Below are positions 41,925 to 52,050 of a DNA stretch of 64,000 nt, one piece after another; positions within the stretch are counted from its first letter, which is position 1, and each line of letters begins with the position of its first letter. This stretch comes from an uncultured Lachnospiraceae bacterium. GTDB taxonomy: Bacteria > Bacillota > Clostridia > Lachnospirales > Lachnospiraceae. The notes under the pieces are model-generated. The model saw only the letters and a program-made list of their open reading frames with translations, was not told the origin of the DNA and made no database searches. The stretch is taken from positions 62,001-126,000 of the forward strand of contig CALWMV010000001.1 in NCBI GenBank assembly GCA_944382125.1, written 5' to 3'. Made by a program: the position numbers and the translations under genes.

Positions 41925-43115
41925 TTAGAAGTCAACTTCCTCATCATAGTAGCATGCCTTGAGGAGCTTCTCCATGACCTCGGGAGTGATTGCACGGGGA
42001 TTGGAGCCTGTGCAGGCATCTCCTACTGCATTCTTTGCTACCTCGGGAAGCTTGTCAAGGAACTCCTTCTCGTCGATGATGCCGCCCTTGTAATCCTTGA
42101 TGCAGAGGGCTATGTTGAGTTCCTTATCCAGCTCTCTTACCCTTGCGATAAGAGCATCCTTGAGTTCCTCATCGGTATCGCCCTTAAGTCCGATGTAACG
42201 GGCGATGATGGCATATCTCTTGAGGGCCTCGGGATCCTTTGCATTGTAGGCGATTACCTTGGGAAGGTACATTGCATTAGCTGCTCCGTGAACGATATGT
42301 CCGCCGGTATATGCAGCTCCTGTCTTGTGAGCCATGGAATGAACTATGCCAAGGAGAGCATTGGAGAATGCCATACCTGCAAGGCACTGAGCATCATGCA
42401 TCTTCTCACGGGCCTCCTTGTCGCCATGATAGGACTTAACAAGGTACTCGTTGATGATCTGAAGGGCTCTGATAGCCAGAGGGTCGGTATACTCGCAGTG
42501 CAGGGTGGATACGAAGGCCTCTGTTGCATGAGTGAAGGCATCCATACCGGTATTTGCACAGAGCTCCTGAGGCATGGTCTCAGCGATCTCGGAATCTACT
42601 ATAGCCACATCGGGTGTGATATTGAAGTCAGCCAGAGGATACTTGATGCCCTTTGCATAGTCAGTGATGACTGCAAATGCTGTTACCTCTGTAGCAGTGC
42701 CGGAAGTTGAAGGTATAGCGCAGAACTTTGCCTTAGTACGAAGTGTGGGGAAGCTGAAGGGTGTGATCAGATCCTCAAACTTTGCATCGGGATACTCATA
42801 GAATACCCACATGGCCTTTGCTGCATCTATAGGTGAGCCGCCGCCGATGGCTACGATCCAGTCGGGCTCAAACTCCTGCATGGCCTTTGCGCCCTTCATG
42901 ACTGTCTCAACTGAAGGATCGGGCTCAACTCCCTCAAAGGTCTTTACCTCCATGCCTGCTTCCTGAAGATATGCGATGGTCTTGTCAAGGAAGCCGGTGG
43001 CCTTCATGGAGTGTCCTCCGGTAACTACGATAGCCTTCTTTCCGGGAAGATTCTTAAGCTCGGAAAGGCAGCCTGCTCCGTGATAAACGTCTCTGGGTAA
43101 AGTAAATCTGCTCAT
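41925..43115 (-). CDS. Iron-containing alcohol dehydrogenase (group III)
   Basis: 396 residues. Start ATG 43115 is chosen because AGGAGG is 8 bases upstream; the ATG 6 nt earlier is too close. IVAIGGGSPIDAAKAMWVFY binds NAD(P); FCAIPSTSGTATEVTAFAVI and MDAFTHATEAFVS, GIVHSMAHKTGAAY and IVHGAANAMYLP hold the iron ligands (Asp and His). Such enzymes reduce aldehydes (butanal, ethanal, propanediol pathway) to regenerate NAD+. Upstream Rex-like operators fit redox control. Confidence 0.94.
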   Translation of the reverse strand: MSRFTLPRDVYHGAGCLSELKNLPGKKAIVVTGGHSMKATGFLDKTIAYLQEAGMEVKTFEGVEPDPSVETVMKGAKAMQEFEPDWIVAIGGGSPIDAAKAMWVFYEYPDAKFEDLITPFSFPTLRTKAKFCAIPSTSGTATEVTAFAVITDYAKGIKYPLADFNITPDVAIVDSEIAETMPQELCANTGMDAFTHATEAFVSTLHCEYTDPLAIRALQIINEYLVKSYHGDKEAREKMHDAQCLAGMAFSNALLGIVHSMAHKTGAAYTGGHIVHGAANAMYLPKVIAYNAKDPEALKRYAIIARYIGLKGDTDEELKDALIARVRELDKELNIALCIKDYKGGIIDEKEFLDKLPEVAKNAVGDACTGSNPRAITPEVMEKLLKACYYDEEVDF

Positions 43116-43170
43116 TGTCATTACCTCCTGTAAGTTAAAAGCTGATCGGTTATCATCTGTCATTAAATAA

Positions 43171-43210
43171 ATGTTAAATATTTAACGTTTATTTGTTATA
43201 ATATTAACAT
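43171..43210 (-). promoter_or_regulatory. Two Rex-like operators upstream of the alcohol dehydrogenase
   Basis: ATGTTAAATATTTAACGT (43171-43188) and TTGTTATAATATTAACAT (43193-43210) both resemble the Rex consensus TTGTTAAnnnnTTAACAA. Their centres are 22 bp apart, two helical turns. They lie 56-95 bp before the start codon, overlapping an AT-rich promoter-like region. Confidence 0.65.
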
Positions 43211-43379
43211 TCTTTACCGGTAAAAACAAGGTACTCTGCCCATGTTCCTTAAATAATACATCATACAATCCAAAGAGCCAGGATCATCTTTGCAGAGATC
43301 CATACCAAAAGTTCAGAGTACCCTAACCGGGAAAAGCCCAGGTTCAAGGCTCCTCATGCTGCCAGGCCGTGATCAAGGC

Positions 43380-46300
43380 TCAGAGTTCCAGAACACTGCC
43401 AAGCCAGGTACTGTATATCAGGCAGCTCCTGACCTTTTTTGCCGTAAGCTTTTCAAGAGCTTTTTTATAGAGCCCAAGCTGCATGCCGTACCTCTCCCTG
43501 AGGATCTCCGGCGTAACTCTTCTGTCAGTCTTATAGTCCAGTATGATGAGCTCCCCGTCCTTTTCAAAATATGCATCGATTATGCCCTGCAGAAGCTGAG
43601 GTGCCTCAGTGGCTGCAGAAGGATCCAGCTCCCTGGCAGGAAAGCTTACCATAAAGCGCTGCTCCCTGAAAAGGGATCCTCTCTCTGCGGCCTCCGCCAT
43701 GCAGAGGGCCGTATCGGTACCAAGGAAGACCTCTATATCCTCCCTGCGTATAAGGCCAAGCTGTTCCTCATCCATGAGGCCCTGCTTCTCTATCCTGCGA
43801 AGCTCCCTGTCCACGAAATCGGAAAGCTCTGAATTATCCGGGGTCCTCGAGTTCTCCCTGGGGACCAGAAGTTCCCTGATATCCAAAAGCCCCTTAATAT
43901 CCACCAGCTCCATGAAACGATGGAAGGAGTTTCCTGCATCCGTACCCGAAGTTCCGGAACTCTTTTGTACAGAAGCCGCAGCGTGACTCTCCAGAGAATA
44001 ATCTTTGGAAGAAGTATCCTCAGAAGAAACATCCCCAAGGGAGTATCCTCCGGAGGGCTTTCCTCCCCTGGCGGAAAACGGCATATAAATGGCAGTCCCT
44101 GATCCGGTCTCCTCCTCCAGGGAAAAGGCCGCATCATCCAGATCGATCCCCTCCTTAAGTTCAGATACCGAAGTCTTCGGGCGAAGCCTCGTCTCCTCAT
44201 CATAGGCATAGACTGCCTTCATGCTCCGCTTTATATCAGTAAGGCAGTCAGGATCCGGCACTTCCCTAGTATCCAGTCCTGAAAGCTGGCTGAAATAGCC
44301 TTCCCTGTCAGCCCTTTCCGAAAGCTCTATATCCTCCAGTTCATGAAGGGCAGTACGCTTAAGCTCCACACTTCCCTCAGGGACTGCTCCGCTCATAAAT
44401 ATCAGTTCCAGGAAGGAGGATGCCTTAAGAAGGCGCACCCTTGGTATCCTTCCATCCTTTGCACGAAGTCCGGAAGAAGCCGCATATTTTTCAAGCTTTG
44501 TCCCGGCATCCTTCATGGCAGCGGTCATGATGAGCTTTTCCCTGGCCCTTGTCATGGCCACGTAAAGTATGCGGAGCTCCTCTGCCAGATCCTCTTCCTT
44601 TATGTGCTGTTTTATAAGCTCCCTCTTAAGTCCCGGATATCTGATCCTGTCCTTCAGGTCCACATAGTCTGCACCCATGCCTATGCGGCTGTCCATAAGC
44701 ACGCTTTCCTTCCGGTCCTCCAGATTGAACCTTTTCGCCATATTGGCGAATATGACTATCGGATATTCCAGACCCTTGGATCTGTGGATGGAGACTATCC
44801 TTACGGTGTCTTCGGCTCCTGAGACCGCACTTGCCTCGCCATAATCGCTGTTATATTTTTTCAGAAGCTCTATATATCTTACAAAGCCGAAGATGCTCCT
44901 CTCTCCGGAGGAAGCATAGTCCTCAGCCCTTTTCATCAGCATGTCAAGGTTCTTTTTTCTTGTCTTTCCAAGGGGCAGCACGCTCACATAATCATAATAT
45001 CCGGTCTCTGAATATATCCTGTCCAGTAGCCTGCTTACCGGAAGCATATCAGAAAGCCTCCTATAGCCTTCAAGCATTGAGAGGAAGTCCCTGCACAGGC
45101 CTGAGAGCTCCCTGTCTCTGTCCATGTCCGAAGGCATCCTTCCTTCCGATCCTTCATCAGTCCCTGAAACTGCACAGATCTTCAGATCATCATAGAGATC
45201 TCCTGTAGCTCCGGACTCATCCCTGGCCCTGATCCTGAGCCTTGCCAGGTCCTCATCCGAAAAGCCTCCGATCATGCTGCGCATCACTGCGGCAAGGTCT
45301 ATGTCCTGCCTGGGATTGTCGATGATATTAAGGAAGGACAGTATAAGCTCCACCTCAGCGGCAGAAAAATATCCTGATCCCGCCTCCGTATATGCTGGTA
45401 TGCCGGCTGCACCCAGTATGTCCACGTAGGTCTTTCCCCGGCTTCCCGGAGATCTCATGAGTATGGCTATGTCCCCGTATCTGGCAGGCCTGAGCTCTCC
45501 GCTCTCCCTGTCCATCACCTTGAAGCTTTTCCCGCTGTCTTTTTCATTGACCAGTTCCTTTATGATGGAAGCAGCCAGCAGGGCCTCATATTCGTCATTG
45601 GAGGAAGGAGCTCTTAAGCTGTCCTCTCCGCTTTCGTCCTCTGCTTCAGTATCCATGATGCGAAGCTCTGTATCATAGCTGATGTCCGGGGCCTCCTGCA
45701 TCTCTGCCCCCTTATAAAGCCTTGCCTCCTCATCATAGTCTATTCCTCCCAGGTCTTTCTTCATCAAAGGGTAAAAGACCTCATTGACAGCGGAGATCAC
45801 CTCCTGCCTGCTTCGGAAGTTCCTGTTGAGTTCTATGCGGATTCCCCTTTCCTCTGATAGGGAGGCTTCGTCAGCAGATACGGCCCCGGGATCTCCTGCT
45901 TTTTTATAGCTTTCATACTTTGACATGAAGAGCTCCGGCCTTGCCAATCTGAAACCGTAGATGCTCTGCTTGACATCTCCGACCATAAACACATCCGGCC
46001 TTCCGAATCGCTCCCCTGAAAGAGCCCTTATAAGCTCCTCCTGGACCATGTTTGAATCCTGATACTCATCCACCAGGATCTCATCATAGCGTCTGCTAAG
46101 CTCATCAGCTATGGCTGAGGGCTCCACGCCGTTTTCTGTCCTGTCATAAAGCACCTCAAGGCAGAGATGTTCAAGGTCCCCGAAATCCACCACATTCTTT
46201 TCCCGCTTAGCCGCAGCAAATCTGTCCATGAACTCCCCTGTAAGCTTCAGAAGCTCCCCTATATATCCGGCACTTCCCTTTATTGAGATCCCGGTAAGCT

Positions 46301-47345
46301 CAGGCGGCAGGGCAAAAAGTCCTGCCCGAAGCTCCTTTATCCAGTCCTTGAAGGAGTCTATGACCTGCTTTGCCGATGCCTTCTTCTGCGGATCAGTATC
46401 CTTTGATCTTACGGCTTTGAGCCTCGCCGGAGCAAAGTCGTCGATAAGCCTGTAAAGCCTTTCATAGCTCCCTCTGCCCGGATCCGCTGAGGCTTCTTCA
46501 TGGAGGCTTCCGGAAAAGGCCATAAGCTCCTTTATATTGTCTTCATACGCCGAAGGTCCATCCGGCTCCCCGCATAGCTCAAGGGCATCCTCAAGGAGGC
46601 CCTTATACTCCGCTGCATCAGCAGCTATGGAGCCGCACATTTCCCGGAACCACTTAAGGCTTTCAAAGTCTCCCTGTTCCTCCCTGCGGCTCTCCTCAAG
46701 CATCCTCTCAAGGCTCAGCTTGGGCCAGGGCTCTGACTGAACAAAATCATAAGCAGAATTTATCAGCTCGGACAGCTTTCCGTCATCCTGTCTTGAGCTG
46801 TGGCTCTCCGCAAACTCCAGAAAACCCTCTTCTGCCTCCCCGTAGCTTTCCTCCAGGAGCTCTTCCATCACGTCAGCCCTTATGAGCTTAAGTTCTCCCT
46901 CCTCAGCCACTCTGAAGGAGGGGTCTATGTCCAGATCCTGGTAGTATTCCCGGATCAGCTTCTGGCAGAGGCTGTCGATGGTGGATATATCCGCACCGCG
47001 AAGCAGCAGTCTCTGTCTTCTGAGATGGGACAGTCTGCCTTTATGAAGCTCTGCTTCCTCTGAAGCATCGTCCTCCGCTCTCAGCCATTCCTCCTCACTG
47101 ACTATCCTTTCCCGGAGAGCCTTCGATATCCTCTCCCGGAGCTCCTCGGCGGCAGCCCTTGTGAAGGTCATGACCAGGAGCCTGTCGAGGCTCAGGGGAG
47201 AACTGTCATCCGTGAGCCTCTCGATTATGCGCTCACAAAGCACAGCGGTCTTTCCGCTTCCCGCCGCCGCTGAAACAAGTATATTGGAGTCCCTCTGATC
47301 TATGACTCTCCTCTGTTCCTCAGTCCATTTTACTGCTGCCGACAT
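43380..47345 (-). CDS. addA: ATP-dependent helicase/nuclease subunit A
   Basis: 1321 residues, UvrD-like helicase fused to a RecB-type nuclease. WTEEQRRVIDQRDSNILVSA and AAAGSGKTAVLCERIIERL are motifs Q and I; EILVDEYQDSNMVQEELI is motif II; VRIVSIHRSKGLEYPIVIF is motif V-like; the nuclease motif is LIILDYKTDRRVTPE near the end. With AddB it makes the AddAB complex that processes double-strand breaks for RecA. Start ATG 47345 (AAGGA upstream) overlaps addB by 26 bp; a TTG farther up is less likely. Confidence 0.96.
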   Translation of the reverse strand: MSAAVKWTEEQRRVIDQRDSNILVSAAAGSGKTAVLCERIIERLTDDSSPLSLDRLLVMTFTRAAAEELRERISKALRERIVSEEEWLRAEDDASEEAELHKGRLSHLRRQRLLLRGADISTIDSLCQKLIREYYQDLDIDPSFRVAEEGELKLIRADVMEELLEESYGEAEEGFLEFAESHSSRQDDGKLSELINSAYDFVQSEPWPKLSLERMLEESRREEQGDFESLKWFREMCGSIAADAAEYKGLLEDALELCGEPDGPSAYEDNIKELMAFSGSLHEEASADPGRGSYERLYRLIDDFAPARLKAVRSKDTDPQKKASAKQVIDSFKDWIKELRAGLFALPPELTGISIKGSAGYIGELLKLTGEFMDRFAAAKREKNVVDFGDLEHLCLEVLYDRTENGVEPSAIADELSRRYDEILVDEYQDSNMVQEELIRALSGERFGRPDVFMVGDVKQSIYGFRLARPELFMSKYESYKKAGDPGAVSADEASLSEERGIRIELNRNFRSRQEVISAVNEVFYPLMKKDLGGIDYDEEARLYKGAEMQEAPDISYDTELRIMDTEAEDESGEDSLRAPSSNDEYEALLAASIIKELVNEKDSGKSFKVMDRESGELRPARYGDIAILMRSPGSRGKTYVDILGAAGIPAYTEAGSGYFSAAEVELILSFLNIIDNPRQDIDLAAVMRSMIGGFSDEDLARLRIRARDESGATGDLYDDLKICAVSGTDEGSEGRMPSDMDRDRELSGLCRDFLSMLEGYRRLSDMLPVSRLLDRIYSETGYYDYVSVLPLGKTRKKNLDMLMKRAEDYASSGERSIFGFVRYIELLKKYNSDYGEASAVSGAEDTVRIVSIHRSKGLEYPIVIFANMAKRFNLEDRKESVLMDSRIGMGADYVDLKDRIRYPGLKRELIKQHIKEEDLAEELRILYVAMTRAREKLIMTAAMKDAGTKLEKYAASSGLRAKDGRIPRVRLLKASSFLELIFMSGAVPEGSVELKRTALHELEDIELSERADREGYFSQLSGLDTREVPDPDCLTDIKRSMKAVYAYDEETRLRPKTSVSELKEGIDLDDAAFSLEEETGSGTAIYMPFSARGGKPSGGYSLGDVSSEDTSSKDYSLESHAAASVQKSSGTSGTDAGNSFHRFMELVDIKGLLDIRELLVPRENSRTPDNSELSDFVDRELRRIEKQGLMDEEQLGLIRREDIEVFLGTDTALCMAEAAERGSLFREQRFMVSFPARELDPSAATEAPQLLQGIIDAYFEKDGELIILDYKTDRRVTPEILRERYGMQLGLYKKALEKLTAKKVRSCLIYSTWLGSVLEL

Positions 47346-50300
47346 CTGATCTTCCTTCTTCTCCAAAAAGCCTGGTTCTCAGCTCCTCCTGGGACAGGCT
47401 CCGAAGCTCCCTGTATCCGTGTCCTCCGATGGCCGTATCAAAGCCGCAGACACTATGGTAGGGGCAATAATCACAGCCTGTTTTCTGTCCTGTCCTGAAG
47501 GGCCTAATGGATATCTCTCCCTCAAGTATCCTTTCCGAATCACCCAGTATGCGTTTCCTGGTCATGGCCATGAGCCTGCGGAAGCCCTCGGTGCCGCAGA
47601 CCGAGGAATACTGTCCTGCTATGCTGCCGCCCTTCAGCTTTACCGGTATGACATCGGACCTGATGTCCTGACCTTCCCCCAGCTCTCTGTCCTGATGGAT
47701 GAGCATATCCATGTCGGAATTGGCCAGGCCGTTCATGCGGAGGGCAGAAAGCTGCCTTTCCTCCGCAGAGATCCTTCTGTCCTTCGATGCATCCAGATCA
47801 CCATACTTTATGACCGGATCATCGATGTTGTAATAATATATACCTGCAGGATCCACACTCCTTCCCGGATGCCTCCTTCCGATCTCGGAAAGGGCAGCGT
47901 CCATATAGGTCACAAGCTGCAGCTGCAGTCCCTGATATACCATCGAAAGATCAAATCTGGTCTTTCCCGATTTGTAGTCTATGACCTTCACATAGGTATC
48001 CAGCTTCTCCTCATAGAGGTCCACCCTGTCTATACGTCCATGGAGCTCTATGCCCTCTTCCTTTATCCTGAAGGGGAATTCGCAGTATGCGGTGCGGAAG
48101 TCCCCCTTCCCGGCCTGGGATCTGAGGGCCCACAGCGTCTTTCCCGTTATCCTGGATACCCTGTTCTTTATGAAACTGTTTCTTGCAGAAGACTGAAGGA
48201 TGCTGTCATTATATTCCTCCGTCACCTCATCCACAGCCCTCTGGCCTATGGCCTTCAGTTCGTCTTCACTTATGTCATTTATGCTCTTCTTCTCCTCGGT
48301 GAGCCTTCTGAAGGTACGTTCTATGGCGCTGTGATAAAGATTTCCGATATCCACCGCTTCTATATCGTACTGCTGTCTCTCATAAAGGCTGAGGCCATAA
48401 CGCAGGAAATGGGCATAGGCACATCTCTCAAAGGCCTCGATCCTGGTGACAGAGCATTCAAGCCTTCCTCCGTAAAGCTCCGATGCAAGCTCTCCGTAAA
48501 GTTTCGGCTCCGCCTCCGGAAGCAGTGCGGCCTTAAGCATGATGTCTGCTTTTTTTTCAGCTCCTCCATCCTGCCTGAGATAGTTATAAAGTGTCAGGAA
48601 GCTCCTGTCCCCGGCCTTCTCCTCTATGTCATTCAGTCCCTCTGAAAATGCATGCAGAGCCTCCCTGATATTTGAAAAAAAGAAGGGACTGCCTGGCTCC
48701 ATGTCCGAGGCTTCAAGGTCCCGTATAAATTCCGCTTCACGAAGGCCCCGTCCCTCCCTGTCCTCTCCGGGGCAGAAGATGACGAGTTCCTCTCCGGGCT
48801 TATTAAGAAGCAGATAAAGATAAAAATACTCTGAAGCAGCCAGACGCACTGACTGAGGTGCAAGCTCTATCCCTGCCCTCATAAGCTCATCCCTTTCCTG
48901 CTCCGTAAATATGCCGCTTGTCTGGGCACCCGCCGGTATCTGTCCCTCATTGGCCCCAAGTATATAAAGCAGCTTCGTTCCGTCAAATCGGCTGCGTTTA
49001 AGATCGCCCACAGACAGCATATCCATGCTCTGGGGTATCACCCCGGCCTTTATGGATCCTATCCCCGCAAGCAGCAGCTCTGTAAATTCCTTTACGGAGG
49101 CCCTGTCGCTCCCCATGATGGAGCCCATGCGCTCAAGCAGAAGGAGGCTGTTTTCCGCTACTCCCGCTTCTGCCGCAGCCTCATTTGGATATCCGCTCTC
49201 CTCCATCAGCCTGATGAAGTCCCCGGTACTTTCCTCAAAGCCTATCTCTGACAGATAATGCAGAAGGGCATCAGTGTACCCTTTTATATCCTCCGCCGAT
49301 CTCAGTTCATCATGGAGCCTCAGCACCGGCCCCATGAGTTCATCCTTATATTCATTGAGCTTATCCAGCCTCAGGGACTCTGCATGCCTGTATGTATTCT
49401 GCCATTCCCTTTCAAAGGCTGCTCTTCCTCTTATGCCCTTTGCCCTTATATAATTATCAAAAATGTCCTTATATTCATTTATATCCTCATCTTTTAGCTT
49501 TATCAGCGGATTTTTCGAGTATCTGCTGACATCGTCGTAGCGATATCCCTTTGTGACCACCGCCAGCACGGTTTTCAGGAGCTCTGCCGTGAGGCTGTTG
49601 TCCGAGGAGGCATTTTCATCCATGAAGTAGGATATGCCGGCTTTGTCAAATTCATTGCGGATGAGTTCTCTGTATACCGACATGTCAGGCACCGCCACTG
49701 AGATATCACAGTAGCGAAGCTTCCTGCCCTTCTCTTCTCCTATGACCGTCCTTCTCCGTATATCCTTTGCAAGCTCCCTTACCTCGGTATAAACATCCTC
49801 AGGCCTGGATATCCTTATGACCGGCTTCCTTCTCTTTCCTTCCAGCAGCACATCTTGCCCATGGGCTATGCCTCCCCTGTCGGCAAGCTCTCCTATGGAG
49901 CTTATGCTTTCCCTGCTCATCCAGAAGATATCCGCATCATCTCCGGATCTGCGCCTGAGCTCCTCTCCGGGGATCGTGACGGCAAAGCTCACCTTGTCTG
50001 CCTGATCCAGGATATGGGCTATCAGCCGAAGCTGGATCGGAGTATAGCCTGTGAAGCCGTCAAAATATATCTCAGAGCCTGAAAGCAGTGACGAAGAGGG
50101 CAGCATGGAAAGGAGCAGTCCCGGAAGCTCCTCCGGTATGACCTCCGAGGAGGAAAGGAGTGAACGGAAGGTGCCGTATATCTCCGATATATCCAAGAGC
50201 TTGTCGCGAAGCCTCCTGCTCACATCGGTCTCAGCCACAGACCTCAGCTTCTCCTCATCTATGTCATACTGGCAGAACTCAGCTATGGCCTGCCTGAGCT

Positions 50301-50658
50301 CATCCAGAAGTCCCCTTGAATCGGTCTTTCTGGAATAGATGCGGAGCTCCTTCTTCCTCTGCCTCATGGCCTTCCTTATCAGCAGGGATCTGGTCATGTC
50401 ATCCAGCACATCCGGCTTTTTTCTTCCAAGCTCGGACAGTACCCTGTAGGTCAGGAGGGTAAAGGAGAGCACGTCGATATTGAGCATGCCTCCCCTAGGT
50501 GACAGAGCCGCGATGGCCTTCTGAACCATAAGGGTATTCTGCTCGGGAACGAAAAGATAATACCTGCGTTCCGGATGCTCAAGGCTCTTCCTTATTATCT
50601 CCTCATATATGTAAGTTGTCTTTCCGGAGGCAGCGCCTCCAAGTATGAATCTGTACAT
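47320..50658 (-). CDS. addB: ATP-dependent helicase/nuclease subunit B
   Basis: 1112 residues. Walker A GGAASGKTTYIYEEI, a helicase-like fold without strict motif II, and a C-terminal nuclease motif VIDYKSGKTRFDL. The iron-sulfur Cys set is present: Cys in FERCAYAHF and three in GCDYCPYHSVCGF. AddB recognises Chi and holds the second nuclease domain. It is the first gene of the addBA operon. Confidence 0.96.
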   Translation of the reverse strand: MYRFILGGAASGKTTYIYEEIIRKSLEHPERRYYLFVPEQNTLMVQKAIAALSPRGGMLNIDVLSFTLLTYRVLSELGRKKPDVLDDMTRSLLIRKAMRQRKKELRIYSRKTDSRGLLDELRQAIAEFCQYDIDEEKLRSVAETDVSRRLRDKLLDISEIYGTFRSLLSSSEVIPEELPGLLLSMLPSSSLLSGSEIYFDGFTGYTPIQLRLIAHILDQADKVSFAVTIPGEELRRRSGDDADIFWMSRESISSIGELADRGGIAHGQDVLLEGKRRKPVIRISRPEDVYTEVRELAKDIRRRTVIGEEKGRKLRYCDISVAVPDMSVYRELIRNEFDKAGISYFMDENASSDNSLTAELLKTVLAVVTKGYRYDDVSRYSKNPLIKLKDEDINEYKDIFDNYIRAKGIRGRAAFEREWQNTYRHAESLRLDKLNEYKDELMGPVLRLHDELRSAEDIKGYTDALLHYLSEIGFEESTGDFIRLMEESGYPNEAAAEAGVAENSLLLLERMGSIMGSDRASVKEFTELLLAGIGSIKAGVIPQSMDMLSVGDLKRSRFDGTKLLYILGANEGQIPAGAQTSGIFTEQERDELMRAGIELAPQSVRLAASEYFYLYLLLNKPGEELVIFCPGEDREGRGLREAEFIRDLEASDMEPGSPFFFSNIREALHAFSEGLNDIEEKAGDRSFLTLYNYLRQDGGAEKKADIMLKAALLPEAEPKLYGELASELYGGRLECSVTRIEAFERCAYAHFLRYGLSLYERQQYDIEAVDIGNLYHSAIERTFRRLTEEKKSINDISEDELKAIGQRAVDEVTEEYNDSILQSSARNSFIKNRVSRITGKTLWALRSQAGKGDFRTAYCEFPFRIKEEGIELHGRIDRVDLYEEKLDTYVKVIDYKSGKTRFDLSMVYQGLQLQLVTYMDAALSEIGRRHPGRSVDPAGIYYYNIDDPVIKYGDLDASKDRRISAEERQLSALRMNGLANSDMDMLIHQDRELGEGQDIRSDVIPVKLKGGSIAGQYSSVCGTEGFRRLMAMTRKRILGDSERILEGEISIRPFRTGQKTGCDYCPYHSVCGFDTAIGGHGYRELRSLSQEELRTRLFGEEGRSDVGSSKMD

Positions 50659-50678
50659 CTCTTATAAACTTATAATAA

Positions 50679-50707
50679 AAGGTTGGGACGCTTTACGCCC
50701 CAACCTT
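50679..50707 (-). terminator. Terminator of the wall-repeat protein gene
   Basis: AAGGTTGGG(a)CG-cttta-CG(c)CCCAACCTT, followed by TTTATTAT on the minus strand. Confidence 0.88.
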
Positions 50708-50733
50708 AAGTAATGGTCACAAAATATCGATTA

Positions 50734-51924
50734 TCATACCGGAGGTCCGCTGGTGAGTCCCGGTATCAGGTTGCCGTAGGAATCATAGGCATTGCTGACA
50801 TTGGAGCCCGTTATGACTGAAGAGCTTCCGCTGTTTGTGCTGACCGTGGGAACGGTAGCCGTGGTCACAGAGGAGCTTCCCGAAGGAGAAGAGCCTGTTC
50901 CGCTTCCCACGAAGCCGGGGCCGTAATTGGAGCTCGGTGCTGAATTGCCCTGGTTGTTGGTATAGCTGGGTGACATGTTGGGCGAGCTCAGAGTACCTCC
51001 CGCATTGGGGCTCGTATTGGTGCCGGTCACATTGCCTGAAGGAGATCCGACATTGCTTACATTGCCTGAGGTGGTGCCGGTATATACTCCGTTCTGATCG
51101 AAGCTATAATTGACTCCGTTGATATTGAGGGTAGTGTTGGCAGCCATCACTCCGTTGGACTGGAGATAATAATATGCTCCGGTGCTGTTGTTCCTTATCC
51201 ACCCGGTCTGCATGGCTCCGCTTGTATTGAAGTAATACCAGCTGCCGTTTATCTGCTTCCACTCCTTTGCCATGATACCGATGCCGGGATCACAGTAATA
51301 AAGGGTGTTATTGGAGTTATCCTTCAGCCAGCCTGTCTGCATGGCTCCTGAATTGTCCAGGTAATACCAGTTGCCGTCCTGCTGATACCAGCCGGTCTTC
51401 ATCTTGCCGTCGGATCCGCAGAAATACCACTTTCCATCCACCTGGACCCAAAGATTGATGACGCATCTTCCATCATCCAGAAAATAATACCAGCTGCCGT
51501 CTATCTGCCTCCAGCCGGTAGCCATCGCTCCGGAATCCTTGAGATAGTAATAATCGGTGGTCCCGCTGTTCTGCTGATTATGCCATCCGGTCTTCATCTG
51601 GCCGTTTTGAGGGTCAAGATAATACCAGGTGCCGTTGATCTGCTGCCAGCCCGTAGCCATGACGCCATTGGACTGGAAGTAATACCAGACATTGTTGATC
51701 TGCTGCCAGCCGGTGACCATATAGCCGTTGGAGCCTATGTAGTAGTAGGTATAGCCTCCGCCATTGTTGGCCATACGGAGCCAGTTGGAATAGACCCTCG
51801 TATTGCCGTCCATATAATAATATCCGTTGGTATCCTGCTGCCAGGCACCCATCGCCGGAACAGCCAGGGCCATCGCCGTGGAGAGCCCCAATACCGCTGT
51901 CAGGATCCGCATCTTTTTATTCAT
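50734..51924 (-). CDS. Secreted protein made of choline-binding-type wall repeats
   Basis: 396 residues from ATG 51924. A signal peptide (RILTAVLGLSTAMALAVPAM, cut after GA) is followed by about eleven aromatic repeats such as TGWQQINNVWYYFQSNGVMA, TGWQQINGTWYYLDPQNGQM and TGWYQQDGNWYYLDNSGAMQ. From about residue 275 the tail is Ser/Thr/Gly/Pro/Asn-rich and without repeats. No catalytic domain is seen, so it is an adhesin, a structural or a docking protein. It lies next to the LicC-LicA fusion gene. Confidence 0.9.
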   Translation of the reverse strand: MNKKMRILTAVLGLSTAMALAVPAMGAWQQDTNGYYYMDGNTRVYSNWLRMANNGGGYTYYYIGSNGYMVTGWQQINNVWYYFQSNGVMATGWQQINGTWYYLDPQNGQMKTGWHNQQNSGTTDYYYLKDSGAMATGWRQIDGSWYYFLDDGRCVINLWVQVDGKWYFCGSDGKMKTGWYQQDGNWYYLDNSGAMQTGWLKDNSNNTLYYCDPGIGIMAKEWKQINGSWYYFNTSGAMQTGWIRNNSTGAYYYLQSNGVMAANTTLNINGVNYSFDQNGVYTGTTSGNVSNVGSPSGNVTGTNTSPNAGGTLSSPNMSPSYTNNQGNSAPSSNYGPGFVGSGTGSSPSGSSSVTTATVPTVSTNSGSSSVITGSNVSNAYDSYGNLIPGLTSGPPV

Positions 51925-52050
51925 AGCTTTGTATCCCCCGATCATCACCTAATGATGGTACATTTTACTATTTTCATATTATAATACAAGACACTGAAGA
52001 AAGTATATCTTTTTTCATTAGCTTTTATAAATATTTCTTTACAGTCCGTA

